Shown here: one piece after another, positions 1 through 5,247 of the stretch
Numbering within the stretch: position 1 is the first letter of the stretch
Layout of the letters: the number at the start of each line of letters is the position of its first letter
From: Nitrospirales bacterium
GTDB lineage: Bacteria > Nitrospirota > Nitrospiria > Nitrospirales > UBA2166
DNA length: 5,247 nucleotides
Direction of reading: 5' to 3'
Assembly: GCA_029261375.1 (NCBI GenBank)
Contig: JAJDBL010000163.1
Location: 1 to 5,247 of the forward strand
Made by a program: the position numbers and the translations under genes
The notes under the pieces: generated by a model
The model's database searches: none
The model's input: only the letters and a program-made list of their open reading frames with translations
Told to the model about the DNA's origin: nothing

Positions 1-4
1 AGGG

Positions 5-1309
5 GTGATTAGAACACGAAAGAAGGACATGCATTTTGTTGTGAAGGTCAGGAGTGACCGGTGGCGATACAACAGGTTGATGATGACGCTGATCATACTC
101 ATGAGCGGCTGTCTGATTCCGTCCATTTCTATCGCTGCGCCACTCGAGACGCAGGGACAAAACACCCAACACCGCCCTCAAGCGTCGACCCACGACACGT
201 TGTTTGACCAGCAGAAGGAAGAAATTGCAGAGCTTCAAGCGCGCGTCCAGTCTCTTGAAGAACAGCAAAGCTCGATTCTCGATGAAATTGCTGAACGTGT
301 CACCATCGGCGGGTATGGCGTCGCGAGTTATGAGGATTTCGATAAACCGGAATCCACGTCATTTAACGGGCAGCTAGCCGTGACGATCTCGGGGCATATT
401 CACGACCGAATCCGGTTCTTCAATGAAATAGATCTCGGAATTTCTGGTGAAGACGTGAAACCCATCCAGTCATATGTCGATCTGCTCATGATGAAATGGA
501 TCAATCTTCGTGGTGGCGTTCTGCAAATTCCGTTTGGTAAGTTCAATGTCGATCATTTTGATCCACGTCGCGACCTCACCGACGATCCTCTGATGGCTCG
601 CAGAGTGATCCCAACAAACTGGTCAGATTTCGGCCTCAGTTTATTTGGGTTGATTCCAATGAGTGCGACCGTCAAAGCCACCTATGAGGTCGCGGTCGTG
701 AACGGGCTGACCGACGATTTCGCCAGGCCGGGCGCGCTTCCAGACGAAGGCCTCCGTGAGGCTCGTTCAAACCTACTCAATGACAACAATAGTAACAAAG
801 CCATCGTTGGTCGTACGACGCTCGTCTTCGCGGATCAATATGAATTCGGCTTTAGCGGATATCGTGGGGACTATGACGATGAATCGAACAATGCCATTAC
901 GGGGTTTGATTTTGATCTAGAGTTTAAGCCCCGCGGAATGCCAGGACTCGAGGATTTCGAACTCAAAGCGGAATATTCGTATTTTGACATTGACGGATCA
1001 ACCGAACCATCCAGCCTCTCAGGACTCTACACCCAAATCAACTACCATTTCTGGCCGCAGGCACTCGATCACACCTTTCTAGGTCGCCGTTTTATCAATC
1101 CGACATTTACACTTGTCGGACGGTACGGTCATGCGAACATTGACACCACCTCACGCACAGGGAACCTCAAAGAAGATCGATATACGTTCGGACTGAATTA
1201 TCGTCCGATCGAGGATTTCGTGATCAAGACGGAATACCAAGTCAACATTGGGGGCATTGAACGAGATAATGCCGACGGCTTTCTTGCCTCCGTTAGTTGG
1301 CAATTCTGA
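5..1309 (+). CDS. Outer-membrane porin with N-terminal coiled coil (phosphate-selective porin O/P-like)
   Basis: This encodes a beta-barrel outer-membrane protein, probably a diffusion channel for small anions or other solutes. From the GTG at 5 it has 434 residues. A basic N-terminus is followed by a hydrophobic signal segment (about 26-45, cleavage likely after Ala45). A charged coiled coil (about 66-98, Leu/Ile heptads) is of the kind that trimerises porins at the periplasmic face. The barrel starts near VTIGGYG (99-105). A PFGKFN motif (176-181) and later NWSDFG (205-210) resemble OprO/OprP-like porins. Alternating aromatic strands end in GFLASVSWQF, whose terminal Phe is the usual BAM signal. 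The start is uncertain: GTG 5, ATG 29 and ATG 80 are in frame, none has a well-spaced Shine-Dalgarno, and the frame is open to the window edge, so an upstream start is possible. ATG 80 would remove the basic n-region. It heads the operon. The porin call is firm; the substrate is inferred from the family and the next gene. Confidence 0.87.
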   Translation: MIRTRKKDMHFVVKVRSDRWRYNRLMMTLIILMSGCLIPSISIAAPLETQGQNTQHRPQASTHDTLFDQQKEEIAELQARVQSLEEQQSSILDEIAERVTIGGYGVASYEDFDKPESTSFNGQLAVTISGHIHDRIRFFNEIDLGISGEDVKPIQSYVDLLMMKWINLRGGVLQIPFGKFNVDHFDPRRDLTDDPLMARRVIPTNWSDFGLSLFGLIPMSATVKATYEVAVVNGLTDDFARPGALPDEGLREARSNLLNDNNSNKAIVGRTTLVFADQYEFGFSGYRGDYDDESNNAITGFDFDLEFKPRGMPGLEDFELKAEYSYFDIDGSTEPSSLSGLYTQINYHFWPQALDHTFLGRRFINPTFTLVGRYGHANIDTTSRTGNLKEDRYTFGLNYRPIEDFVIKTEYQVNIGGIERDNADGFLASVSWQF

Positions 1310-1325
1310 CAGGCTGCGTTCGTCG

Positions 1326-1775
1326 ATGCGCCCTACCCTCCTGCAAATCCTGCGCAGCACTGTCGCCGCCGCGCTACTAGGCGTAATCATTCCCCTCCAT
1401 GCCGAGGCGGAATCCTTGGCCGTCGTGGTCAACGACAGGAACCCCATCTCTACCCTGCAACTGATCGACCTCCGGAGCATGTACCGAGGAGAAGAGCTTC
1501 ATTGGCCCCACGGAGGGCGAATTAAACTCGTCAACCGCCAGATTTCGTCAACCGAACGCGGACAGTTTTACCGGCAGGTACTCAACGCGAAACCTGACCA
1601 ACGGTTTTATGTGCTCAACACCCCTATTGCTGTCCAAAGTCTTATTCGACGATCCGACGAAGCAGTATTGCGATTTGTCACCGCCATCGAGGGCGCAATC
1701 GGATACGTCCGGCTTTCGGCGGTGGACGAGTCAGTCAAGATCGTCACAATTCTCAAAGACCCTTCACCCCAATAG
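1326..1775 (+). CDS. Small periplasmic PstS-like substrate-binding protein
   Basis: This encodes a 149-residue exported protein resembling part of the phosphate ABC-transporter binding protein PstS (PBP-like domain). I chose ATG 1326 because it gives a clean signal peptide: a basic start (MRPTLLQILR), a hydrophobic core (about 11-25) and an AEA cleavage site near residue 28. The longer frame from 1248 would overlap the porin and bury the signal sequence. Family-like stretches are VVVNDRNPIS (33-42), the YRGEELHWPHGG segment (53-64; family pattern is F/Y-x-G...W-x-x-G), KLVNR (67-71), RGQFYRQVL (78-86) and EGAIGYVRL (122-130). Classical PstS proteins have over 300 residues, so this is about half size and may bind ligand weakly or act as a sensor accessory. 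It starts 16 nt after the porin stop with no strong ribosome site, which suggests translational coupling. No permease or ATPase genes are visible, which argues against an ordinary transporter component. Confidence 0.82.
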   Translation: MRPTLLQILRSTVAAALLGVIIPLHAEAESLAVVVNDRNPISTLQLIDLRSMYRGEELHWPHGGRIKLVNRQISSTERGQFYRQVLNAKPDQRFYVLNTPIAVQSLIRRSDEAVLRFVTAIEGAIGYVRLSAVDESVKIVTILKDPSPQ

Positions 1776-1780
1776 CCATC

Positions 1781-3619
1781 GTGACTTCACTTTGGAAAAA
1801 GCTGCTCGCGTTGTTTCTCGTGGTCTTTATGCTCTCGATTGGAGGCGTCACCTATTTTGCCTATGACTCAAGCAGCACGGCGATGAAACAGGAATTTCAT
1901 ATCCGAGGAGGAGAACTTGCAAAAGCCATCGCATTCGAGTCCCGGGTGTACTACTTGAACAAAGATGTCGAGGGATTTACTACACTGCTGCAATCGCTGG
2001 GAGAGGCGGAAGGTGTCGTTGCCATTCTTGCCTATGATGCCACGACAGCCCTCTGGGTTGAATCCTCAACGATCGAACTTTCTGACGACGATATCGTGCT
2101 CTCTACTGAAGATATGGCCTGGCATGGGGAGAGAGAACTTTCTCAGACGTTTTTTCTTTCTGAATTTGGGCGGGCGGTCATGAAAGACCCGTCATTGGTT
2201 GGCCTCTCCAGCGATACGCCTTCCAACCCGATTGGGTGGATACGCATCTTCTTCGACCGTGGCCTGCTGGAACAGCGATTGAATGCTCTCGTGTGGCAGA
2301 TTTCCCTTGTCAGCGCGATCGTGACTGGAATCGGCGCGATGGTCTTTGTCTTCCTGTTACGGCGGTCGCTTAGAATTATCACCCCATTGACGGCCGCAAC
2401 GCAGGATGTCGCCAGAGGCAATCTTGACACAACAGTGCCGGTCACCAGTCGAGATGAGCTCGGCCAGCTTGCCACATGTTTTAATCAAATGACAGAGCAA
2501 CTACACAAAACCACGGTGTCGAAAGAGTATGTCGATAACATTATACGGTCGATGATCGATACCTTGATTGTCATACGTCCAGACGGTGTGATTCGTACAT
2601 TAAATCAGGCAACACTGCGTCTCCTTGGCTACGAGGAGTCTGAGCTGATTGGCCAACATATCGACCGTGTATTCCCTGTCCGCCGAGGCCCGTTCAATGA
2701 GACTGCACTCGAGGCAGTTGTGTCTGCAGGAAGACTTGATCATGTGGAGACGGTCTGCCTCACAAAAAATGGCAACACGATTCCCATTCTGTTTTCCGCT
2801 GCAGTCATGCGAAATGACGATCAAACCGTCCAAGGCATTGCGTGTGTCGCCCAGGACATTACCGAACGAAAAAGGGCTCAGCAAAAACTTCAGGAGGCCA
2901 ACACAAAGCTTCAAGAGCTGGATCAATCACGAACACAATTTTTTGCTGATATTAGCCACGAACTTCGCACACCATTGACGGTGATTCGAGGTGAAGCGGA
3001 GGTTACCCTGCTCGCGGAACACCCATCGACATCCGACTACACCGCGACCCTTGAGCGAATCGTGACACTTGCACAAGGACTGAACAAACTCGTGAGCGAT
3101 CTTCTATTTCTTGCGCGCTCCGAGACCGGAATGATTGAAGTCGAACGTCAACCCACATCACTGGATGAAATTGTAACCGAAGCCTTTCGAGAAGGTGAAG
3201 TGCTCGCTCGCCAAAAATCCATCACGATCACTCTGCGAGCAGCAAGCGAGCCAATGGTCGTCAATGGGGATGCCTATCGACTCAAACAACTCTTCATGAT
3301 CCTCGTCAGTAATGCAATCAACTATACGTCCGAACGCGGGCGGGTCACGATTCATGTCGAGAAGCACAGAGATCAGGGCTACGTGACTGTTCAGGACAAC
3401 GGTGTCGGAATCCCCAATGCGGAGGTGGCGAAGGTGTTTGAACGTTTTTATCGCGCGAAAATGCCGATTGAGTATGCGCAGGGAGGAACAGGACTTGGGT
3501 TGTCCATCGCGAAGTGGATCACTGAAGCACATCACGGGACGATTTCCCTCACCAGCGAACAGACTGTCGGGACGACCGTGACCCTAACCCTTCCCATCCA
3601 AATCGCGGTCGAGGCATAA
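1781..3619 (+). CDS. Membrane sensor histidine kinase (periplasmic sensor-HAMP-PAS-HisKA-HATPase)
   Basis: This is a 612-residue inner-membrane kinase that autophosphorylates on His and passes the phosphate to the adjacent regulator. The first membrane segment is about 8-27. A periplasmic sensor of about 140 residues (30-170) faintly resembles CHASE8-type domains (tentative). The second membrane segment is about 171-193. HAMP spans about 195-247, with Pro202 and a DELGQL motif. A PAS domain spans about 250-360 (NQATLRLLGYEESELIG), ending in AQDITERKRA and a short coiled coil. The H-box is FFADISHELRTPLT with His393. The ATPase has the N-box (Asn511, Asn514), G1 (DNGVGIP, Asp539), F-box (FERFYR, 553-558) and G2 (GGTGLGLSI). 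All catalytic boxes are intact, so it should be active. The GTG start lies 5 nt after the preceding stop with no clear Shine-Dalgarno, implying coupling. The next in-frame ATG falls inside the first membrane segment, so GTG is preferred. The two-membrane-segment layout with HAMP and PAS recalls PhoR-like and heavy-metal-type kinases. The signal is unknown; the small binding protein upstream is a candidate partner. Confidence 0.95.
   Translation: MTSLWKKLLALFLVVFMLSIGGVTYFAYDSSSTAMKQEFHIRGGELAKAIAFESRVYYLNKDVEGFTTLLQSLGEAEGVVAILAYDATTALWVESSTIELSDDDIVLSTEDMAWHGERELSQTFFLSEFGRAVMKDPSLVGLSSDTPSNPIGWIRIFFDRGLLEQRLNALVWQISLVSAIVTGIGAMVFVFLLRRSLRIITPLTAATQDVARGNLDTTVPVTSRDELGQLATCFNQMTEQLHKTTVSKEYVDNIIRSMIDTLIVIRPDGVIRTLNQATLRLLGYEESELIGQHIDRVFPVRRGPFNETALEAVVSAGRLDHVETVCLTKNGNTIPILFSAAVMRNDDQTVQGIACVAQDITERKRAQQKLQEANTKLQELDQSRTQFFADISHELRTPLTVIRGEAEVTLLAEHPSTSDYTATLERIVTLAQGLNKLVSDLLFLARSETGMIEVERQPTSLDEIVTEAFREGEVLARQKSITITLRAASEPMVVNGDAYRLKQLFMILVSNAINYTSERGRVTIHVEKHRDQGYVTVQDNGVGIPNAEVAKVFERFYRAKMPIEYAQGGTGLGLSIAKWITEAHHGTISLTSEQTVGTTVTLTLPIQIAVEA
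3611..3614 (+). promoter_or_regulatory. Ribosome binding site of the response regulator
   Basis: GAGG lies 6 nt before ATG 3621, inside the last codons of the kinase gene. It is the only well-placed Shine-Dalgarno among the four operon genes. It fixes the regulator start and may allow it to be translated better than the kinase. Confidence 0.6.
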
Positions 3620-3620
3620 A

Positions 3621-4289
3621 ATGCACGTTCTGCTGATCGAAGACGACATACGAATTGTCAATTTCGTGAAACGAGGTTTAGAAGCCAAAGGATATGCGGT
3701 AGACGCCGCATATGATGGCCAGGAAGGCTTGGACAAGGGAGTGGAACGTTACGATCTCATTATTCTCGATGTGCTGCTTCCGATACGTAGCGGGATGGAG
3801 ATTTGCCAAACGCTCAGGAGAGAGAAGGTGACAACCCCGATTCTAATGCTGACGGCGAGAGATGCGCTCAAGGACAAAATTGAAGGGTTGGAGATGGGAG
3901 CGGATGACTACCTGACAAAACCCTTTGCCTTCGAGGAACTCCTGGCCAGAATCAAAGCGCTGCTTCGGCGAGGAGCCTACCACGAGGTGGCGATCGAATC
4001 GACGGTCGCCGACCTGACATTAAATCGAGAGACACGGGAGGTCACGCGCGATGGGAAGCAGATTACCTTAACGGCCAAAGAGTTCGCGTTGTTGGAACAT
4101 CTCATGTCTCACGCAAACAAGCCTGTCAGTCGAACAGCCATTCTCGAACACGTGTGGGGATACGATTACGACACGTTAACCAATGTGGTTGACGTGTATA
4201 TTGGGTATCTCCGCAAAAAAGTTGATCACGGATTCTCCAAACCGTTGATACAGACCGTCCGAGACGTCGGCTACAAAATCGCAGAGTAG
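3621..4289 (+). CDS. OmpR/PhoB-family DNA-binding response regulator
   Basis: This encodes a 222-residue transcription factor controlled by phosphorylation, the evident partner of the kinase encoded 1 nt upstream. The receiver domain (1-about 118) has the acidic pocket Glu7-Asp8-Asp9, phospho-acceptor Asp50 in LDVLLP, Thr78, Tyr97 and Lys100 in the KPF motif, so all switch residues are present. The C-terminal winged helix (about 125-222) shows LTAKEFALLEHLM, the WGYDYDT loop, the recognition helix VVDVYIGYLRKKVD, and the wing ending in VRDVGYKI. Regulators of this type bind as head-to-tail dimers to direct repeats spaced about 11 bp, such as those found at 4471-4514. A GAGG ribosome site at 3611-3614 sits 6 nt before the ATG. 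The last two codons and the stop lie inside the left arm of the palindrome at 4281-4403, so the present C-terminus may have been set by that element. Confidence 0.96.
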   Translation: MHVLLIEDDIRIVNFVKRGLEAKGYAVDAAYDGQEGLDKGVERYDLIILDVLLPIRSGMEICQTLRREKVTTPILMLTARDALKDKIEGLEMGADDYLTKPFAFEELLARIKALLRRGAYHEVAIESTVADLTLNRETREVTRDGKQITLTAKEFALLEHLMSHANKPVSRTAILEHVWGYDYDTLTNVVDVYIGYLRKKVDHGFSKPLIQTVRDVGYKIAE

Positions 4290-4403
4290 CGTGAAAAGCC
4301 CTCAGCTTCGTTCTCGCGGCGCACGAAGGCTCAACGTACAGGAGTACGATTCGCCACCGTGCTTACTGCGGCCTTACTGAACAGCCTTTTTACGCTACTC
4401 TGC
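4281..4403. repeat. 123-bp imperfect palindrome (REP/MITE-like element) overlapping the regulator stop
   Basis: The outer arms are a perfect 12-bp inverted repeat: GCAGAGTAGCGT (4281-4292) and ACGCTACTCTGC (4392-4403). With one G-T wobble the stem continues to 4298/4386, about 18 pairs. Further concentric pairs support one large structure: TCAG 4302-4305 with CTGA 4377-4380, GCACG 4321-4325 with CGTGC 4358-4362, and the apex CGTAC 4335-4339 with GTACG 4344-4348 around an AGGA loop. All share a centre near 4341-4342. It encodes nothing and carries no transposase. The left arm supplies the regulator's stop codon. In RNA it would form a long hairpin that could stabilise or terminate the operon transcript, although the T-run (4387-4391) lies inside the stem and not after it. 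I recall similar palindromes after genes in Nitrospira genomes, but cannot confirm that here. Confidence 0.75.
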
Positions 4404-4470
4404 ACTCGGTCGCCATAGTTCCAAAGACCAGCTCCGAATGACCGGCACCATGCCTCCGGCTCGATCCTCG

Positions 4471-4514
4471 TTTCTTATCTAATTCTCATCTTTCTTTCAT
4501 TTCCGTTTCATGTG
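4471..4514 (+). promoter_or_regulatory. Four tandem 11-bp direct repeats, Pho-box-like operator
   Basis: Four consecutive 11-mers align: TTTCTTATCTA (4471), ATTCTCATCTT (4482), TCTTTCATTTC (4493) and CGTTTCATGTG (4504). Each has TYTYAT at positions 3-8, so the core recurs exactly every 11 bp. The E. coli PhoB box is CTGTCAT repeated with the same 11-bp period. The last two units here, CTTTCAT and GTTTCAT with 4 bp between them, differ from it by only one or two bases each. Four units could hold two regulator dimers. The adjacent OmpR/PhoB-type regulator is the obvious candidate to bind, either for its own circuit or as the local PhoB equivalent. The period and core are seen directly; binding is inferred. 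Confidence 0.65.
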
Positions 4515-4521
4515 ACCGGTC

Positions 4522-4527
4522 TATTCT
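4522..4527 (+). promoter_or_regulatory. Predicted -10 element of the Pho-box-like promoter
   Basis: TATTCT matches four of six bases of the sigma-70 -10 consensus. It begins 10 bp after the last TYTYAT core, close to the Pho box to -10 distance I recall for E. coli pstS. No good -35 is present, as expected when an activator covers that region. The transcript should start near 4533-4535 and run rightward. Confidence 0.45.
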
Positions 4528-4626
4528 GGATATCGTGCATAACCATTTTAGGCTGAACCTCATGCCAATCAGACTAACGCCCGAGCAGATGACCAACTAT
4601 CCACTCCTCCTCCCACAACATGTTGG

Positions 4627-4658
4627 CGATTCATCAAGCTGCCCAGCTTGGCAAATCG
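4627..4658 (+). other. Hairpin within the candidate RNA
   Basis: CGATT (4627-4631) pairs with AATCG (4654-4658). A 2x2 mismatch follows, then a T-G wobble and CAAGCT (4635-4640) pairing with AGCTTG (4645-4650) around a GCCC loop. At the DNA level CAAGCTG-CC-CAGCTTG is a 16-bp interrupted palindrome that could also be an operator for a dimeric protein. Confidence 0.45.
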
Positions 4659-4904
4659 AAACGGCAACGTTTTCATCTCGCTCGGGTGCCTCTATCACCG
4701 TCCCACACAATCCCCCATACGAAGTCCTCACGAGTCGTATTACTAACCGCTCCGGGAATCCGTGGAAATCTCCCATTCAAGAGATAAGAGGTTGATGATC
4801 GTATGAGTCTCACCGAATCAGGATCGCGTGCACCGCCCACGTATCACACATCTCATATCGTGCACTCATTGGCACGGTCAAGAAAAGATCTCGCATTCTG
4901 TGAC

Positions 4905-4946
4905 AAAAGCATGGCTCGCTCCGACGAAGGCGAGCCATGCTTTTTT
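4905..4946 (+). terminator. Strong intrinsic terminator
   Basis: The arm AAAAGCATGGCTCGC (4905-4919) is perfectly complementary to GCGAGCCATGCTTTT (4930-4944). The loop is 10 nt and a run of six T follows the GC-rich core at 4941-4946. This is a textbook rho-independent terminator for rightward transcription. Four A at 4905-4908 give a weaker T-tract on the other strand, so it may also act on leftward transcripts from the right edge. No plus-strand gene ends just before it, which makes it an orphan. Confidence 0.88.
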
Positions 4947-5147
4947 ATTCGCTATGTTTCCTTCAGAACTTCATTAGTTTTTGCTCGCACCAGAGGTGAA
5001 CACCCACAGTGAGCAGCATCATGAATAGAAATATGCGGTGGACAGGAACGGAAAATCCGCGAATAAACGACAATGAACTCCCGCGGCCTCCCACTTGCGA
5101 TGGGAGGAACTCTGTCGTAGGAAAACAGCAGGAGGGAACAACGACCA

Positions 5148-5163
5148 GCCGCGTGGGAGCGGC
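5148..5163 (-). terminator. Weak hairpin after the possible minus-strand gene
   Basis: GCCGC and GCGGC form a 5-bp GC-only stem with a 6-nt loop, 8 nt beyond the minus-strand stop codon at 5172-5174. On the minus strand it is followed by a mildly T-rich stretch but not a true T-run. It could be a poor terminator; chance is also plausible. Confidence 0.2.
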
Positions 5164-5171
5164 CATACAAC

Positions 5172-5247
5172 TCACTGACTCAGAGACGGTTGCTCCCGAA
5201 GCTCAATCACTTGCTGCCACGTCGAGAGCGACGTGTAGCCACCCGAC
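5172..5247 (-). CDS. Possible C-terminal end of a convergent gene (partial)
   Basis: Reading leftward from the right edge, one frame stays open for 24 codons and then stops at TGA (5172-5174). It encodes SGGYTSLSTWQQVIELREQP followed by SLSQ. The frame mostly uses common codons ending in G or C, and the peptide looks like a soluble protein tail with an amphipathic helix (WQQVIELREQ). I do not recognise the family. The plus strand of the same stretch is also open (from GTG 5009), so openness alone proves little. The call rests on peptide quality and on the usual arrangement of convergent genes around a shared terminator region. Confidence 0.3.
   Translation of the reverse strand, partial: SGGYTSLSTWQQVIELREQPSLSQ

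Larger units (their letters stand above)
4534..4946 (+). ncRNA. Candidate untranslated RNA between Pho-box-like promoter and terminator
   Basis: I do not recognise a known RNA family here. The case rests on position: an apparent activated promoter at 4471-4527 points right, a strong rightward terminator ends at about 4946, and no convincing gene lies between. The stretch contains a folded-looking segment (hairpin 4627-4658, just after the 10-bp palindrome CAACATGTTG at 4616-4625). Two small frames exist, 4535-4795 (86 codons, GTG) and 4803-5012 (69 codons, ATG after AAGAGG at 4786-4791). Neither shows domain-like sequence, and the second reads straight through the terminator stem. A short leaderless peptide from GTG 4535, at the predicted start site, cannot be excluded. 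If real, this would be a phosphate- or solute-responsive small RNA of about 410 nt, or the untranslated remnant of a lost gene. Confidence 0.3.
4404..5171. other. Intergenic region without a convincing protein gene
   Basis: About 770 bases lie between the palindrome and the possible convergent gene at the right edge. Positions 4404-4470 show nothing I can name. Positions 4471-4946 hold the Pho-box-like repeats, the -10, the candidate RNA and the terminator. Between 4947 and 5171 I see only short open frames on both strands with no recognisable protein, plus two hairpins: CCTCCCA/TGGGAGG at 5087-5107 (flanked by CGACA 5068-5072 and TGTCG 5113-5117) and GCCGC/GCGGC at 5148-5163. One minus-strand frame (4963-5175, 70 codons) has a hydrophobic stretch near its end but lacks a ribosome site and ends in no family I know. 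Confidence 0.6.

Noticed and set aside
101..112. Lipobox-like LMSGC in the porin signal region
   Set aside because: The position -3 residue is Met, the hydrophobic segment continues past the Cys to a good AA cleavage site, and the mature protein is a beta barrel, so an ordinary signal peptidase I site fits better.
1151..1480. Minus-strand open frame of 109 codons across the porin end and PstS-like start
   Set aside because: It lies opposite two well-supported plus-strand genes, has no recognisable domain and is best explained as a shadow frame.
4281..4403. Palindrome as a simple intrinsic terminator of the operon
   Set aside because: The T-run lies within the distal arm and the sequence after the stem (ACTCGGTCG) is not T-rich. 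The size and multi-block symmetry fit a dispersed repeat better, though some termination effect is possible.
4530..4864. Ten-base direct repeat ATATCGTGCA at 4530-4539 and 4855-4864
   Set aside because: A single 10-mer recurring within several kilobases can occur by chance. The flanks do not match and no target-site or attachment-site structure accompanies it.
4803..5012. Plus-strand 69-codon frame with AAGAGG upstream of its ATG
   Set aside because: It runs through the entire intrinsic terminator stem and T-run, and its peptide resembles no protein family.
4963..5175. Minus-strand 70-codon frame with a hydrophobic C-terminal stretch
   Set aside because: There is no ribosome site, an in-frame stop lies just upstream, and no family is recognisable. 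The hydrophobic run alone is weak evidence.
5009..5247. Plus-strand frame from GTG 5009 open to the window end, preceded by AGAGGTGA at 4992-4999
   Set aside because: The ribosome-like site is placed rather far from the start, the peptide is low in hydrophobic structure and uses many rare-type codons, and it overlaps the more protein-like minus-strand tail. It cannot be excluded without sequence beyond the edge.
1..5247. CRISPR arrays, tRNA or rRNA genes, insertion sequences, toxin or phage-defence genes
   Set aside because: I saw no regularly spaced identical repeats, no tRNA-like or rRNA-like stretches, and no transposase or nuclease-like frames.

Overview
The window looks like chromosomal DNA of a Gram-negative bacterium. 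An outer-membrane beta-barrel protein ending in Phe, a signal-peptide-bearing periplasmic protein and an inner-membrane sensor kinase all require an outer membrane and a periplasm. Moderate GC content, GTG starts and the style of the porin and of the dispersed-looking palindrome suggest Nitrospirota (Nitrospira-like). That placement is an impression from memory, not something the sequence proves.

Positions 5-4289 hold four tightly packed plus-strand genes. They encode an outer-membrane porin with an N-terminal coiled coil, a 149-residue PstS-like periplasmic binding protein, a membrane histidine kinase (periplasmic sensor, HAMP, PAS, HisKA, HATPase) and an OmpR/PhoB-type response regulator. 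Gaps are 16, 5 and 1 nt, so they very probably form one operon. The likely logic is that the porin admits a solute, the small binding protein captures it or reports it to the kinase, and the kinase phosphorylates the regulator. The PstS-like protein suggests phosphate or another oxyanion, but the ligand is not proven.

Positions 4281-4403 form a long imperfect palindrome whose left outer arm contains the regulator's own stop codon. It resembles a REP- or MITE-type dispersed element.

Positions 4404-5171 contain no convincing protein gene but do carry regulatory structure. Four direct repeats (TYTYAT) at exact 11-bp intervals lie at 4471-4514, followed 10 bp later by a -10-like TATTCT. This is the layout of a PhoB-activated promoter. 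The predicted rightward transcript would run through a structured, non-coding-looking stretch to a strong intrinsic terminator at 4905-4946, giving a candidate RNA of about 410 nt. The combination of a PhoB-like regulator, Pho-box-like repeats and an orphan terminator is the most interesting part of the window.

At the right edge (5172-5247) an open minus-strand frame may be the last 24 codons of a convergent gene that lies mostly outside the window.
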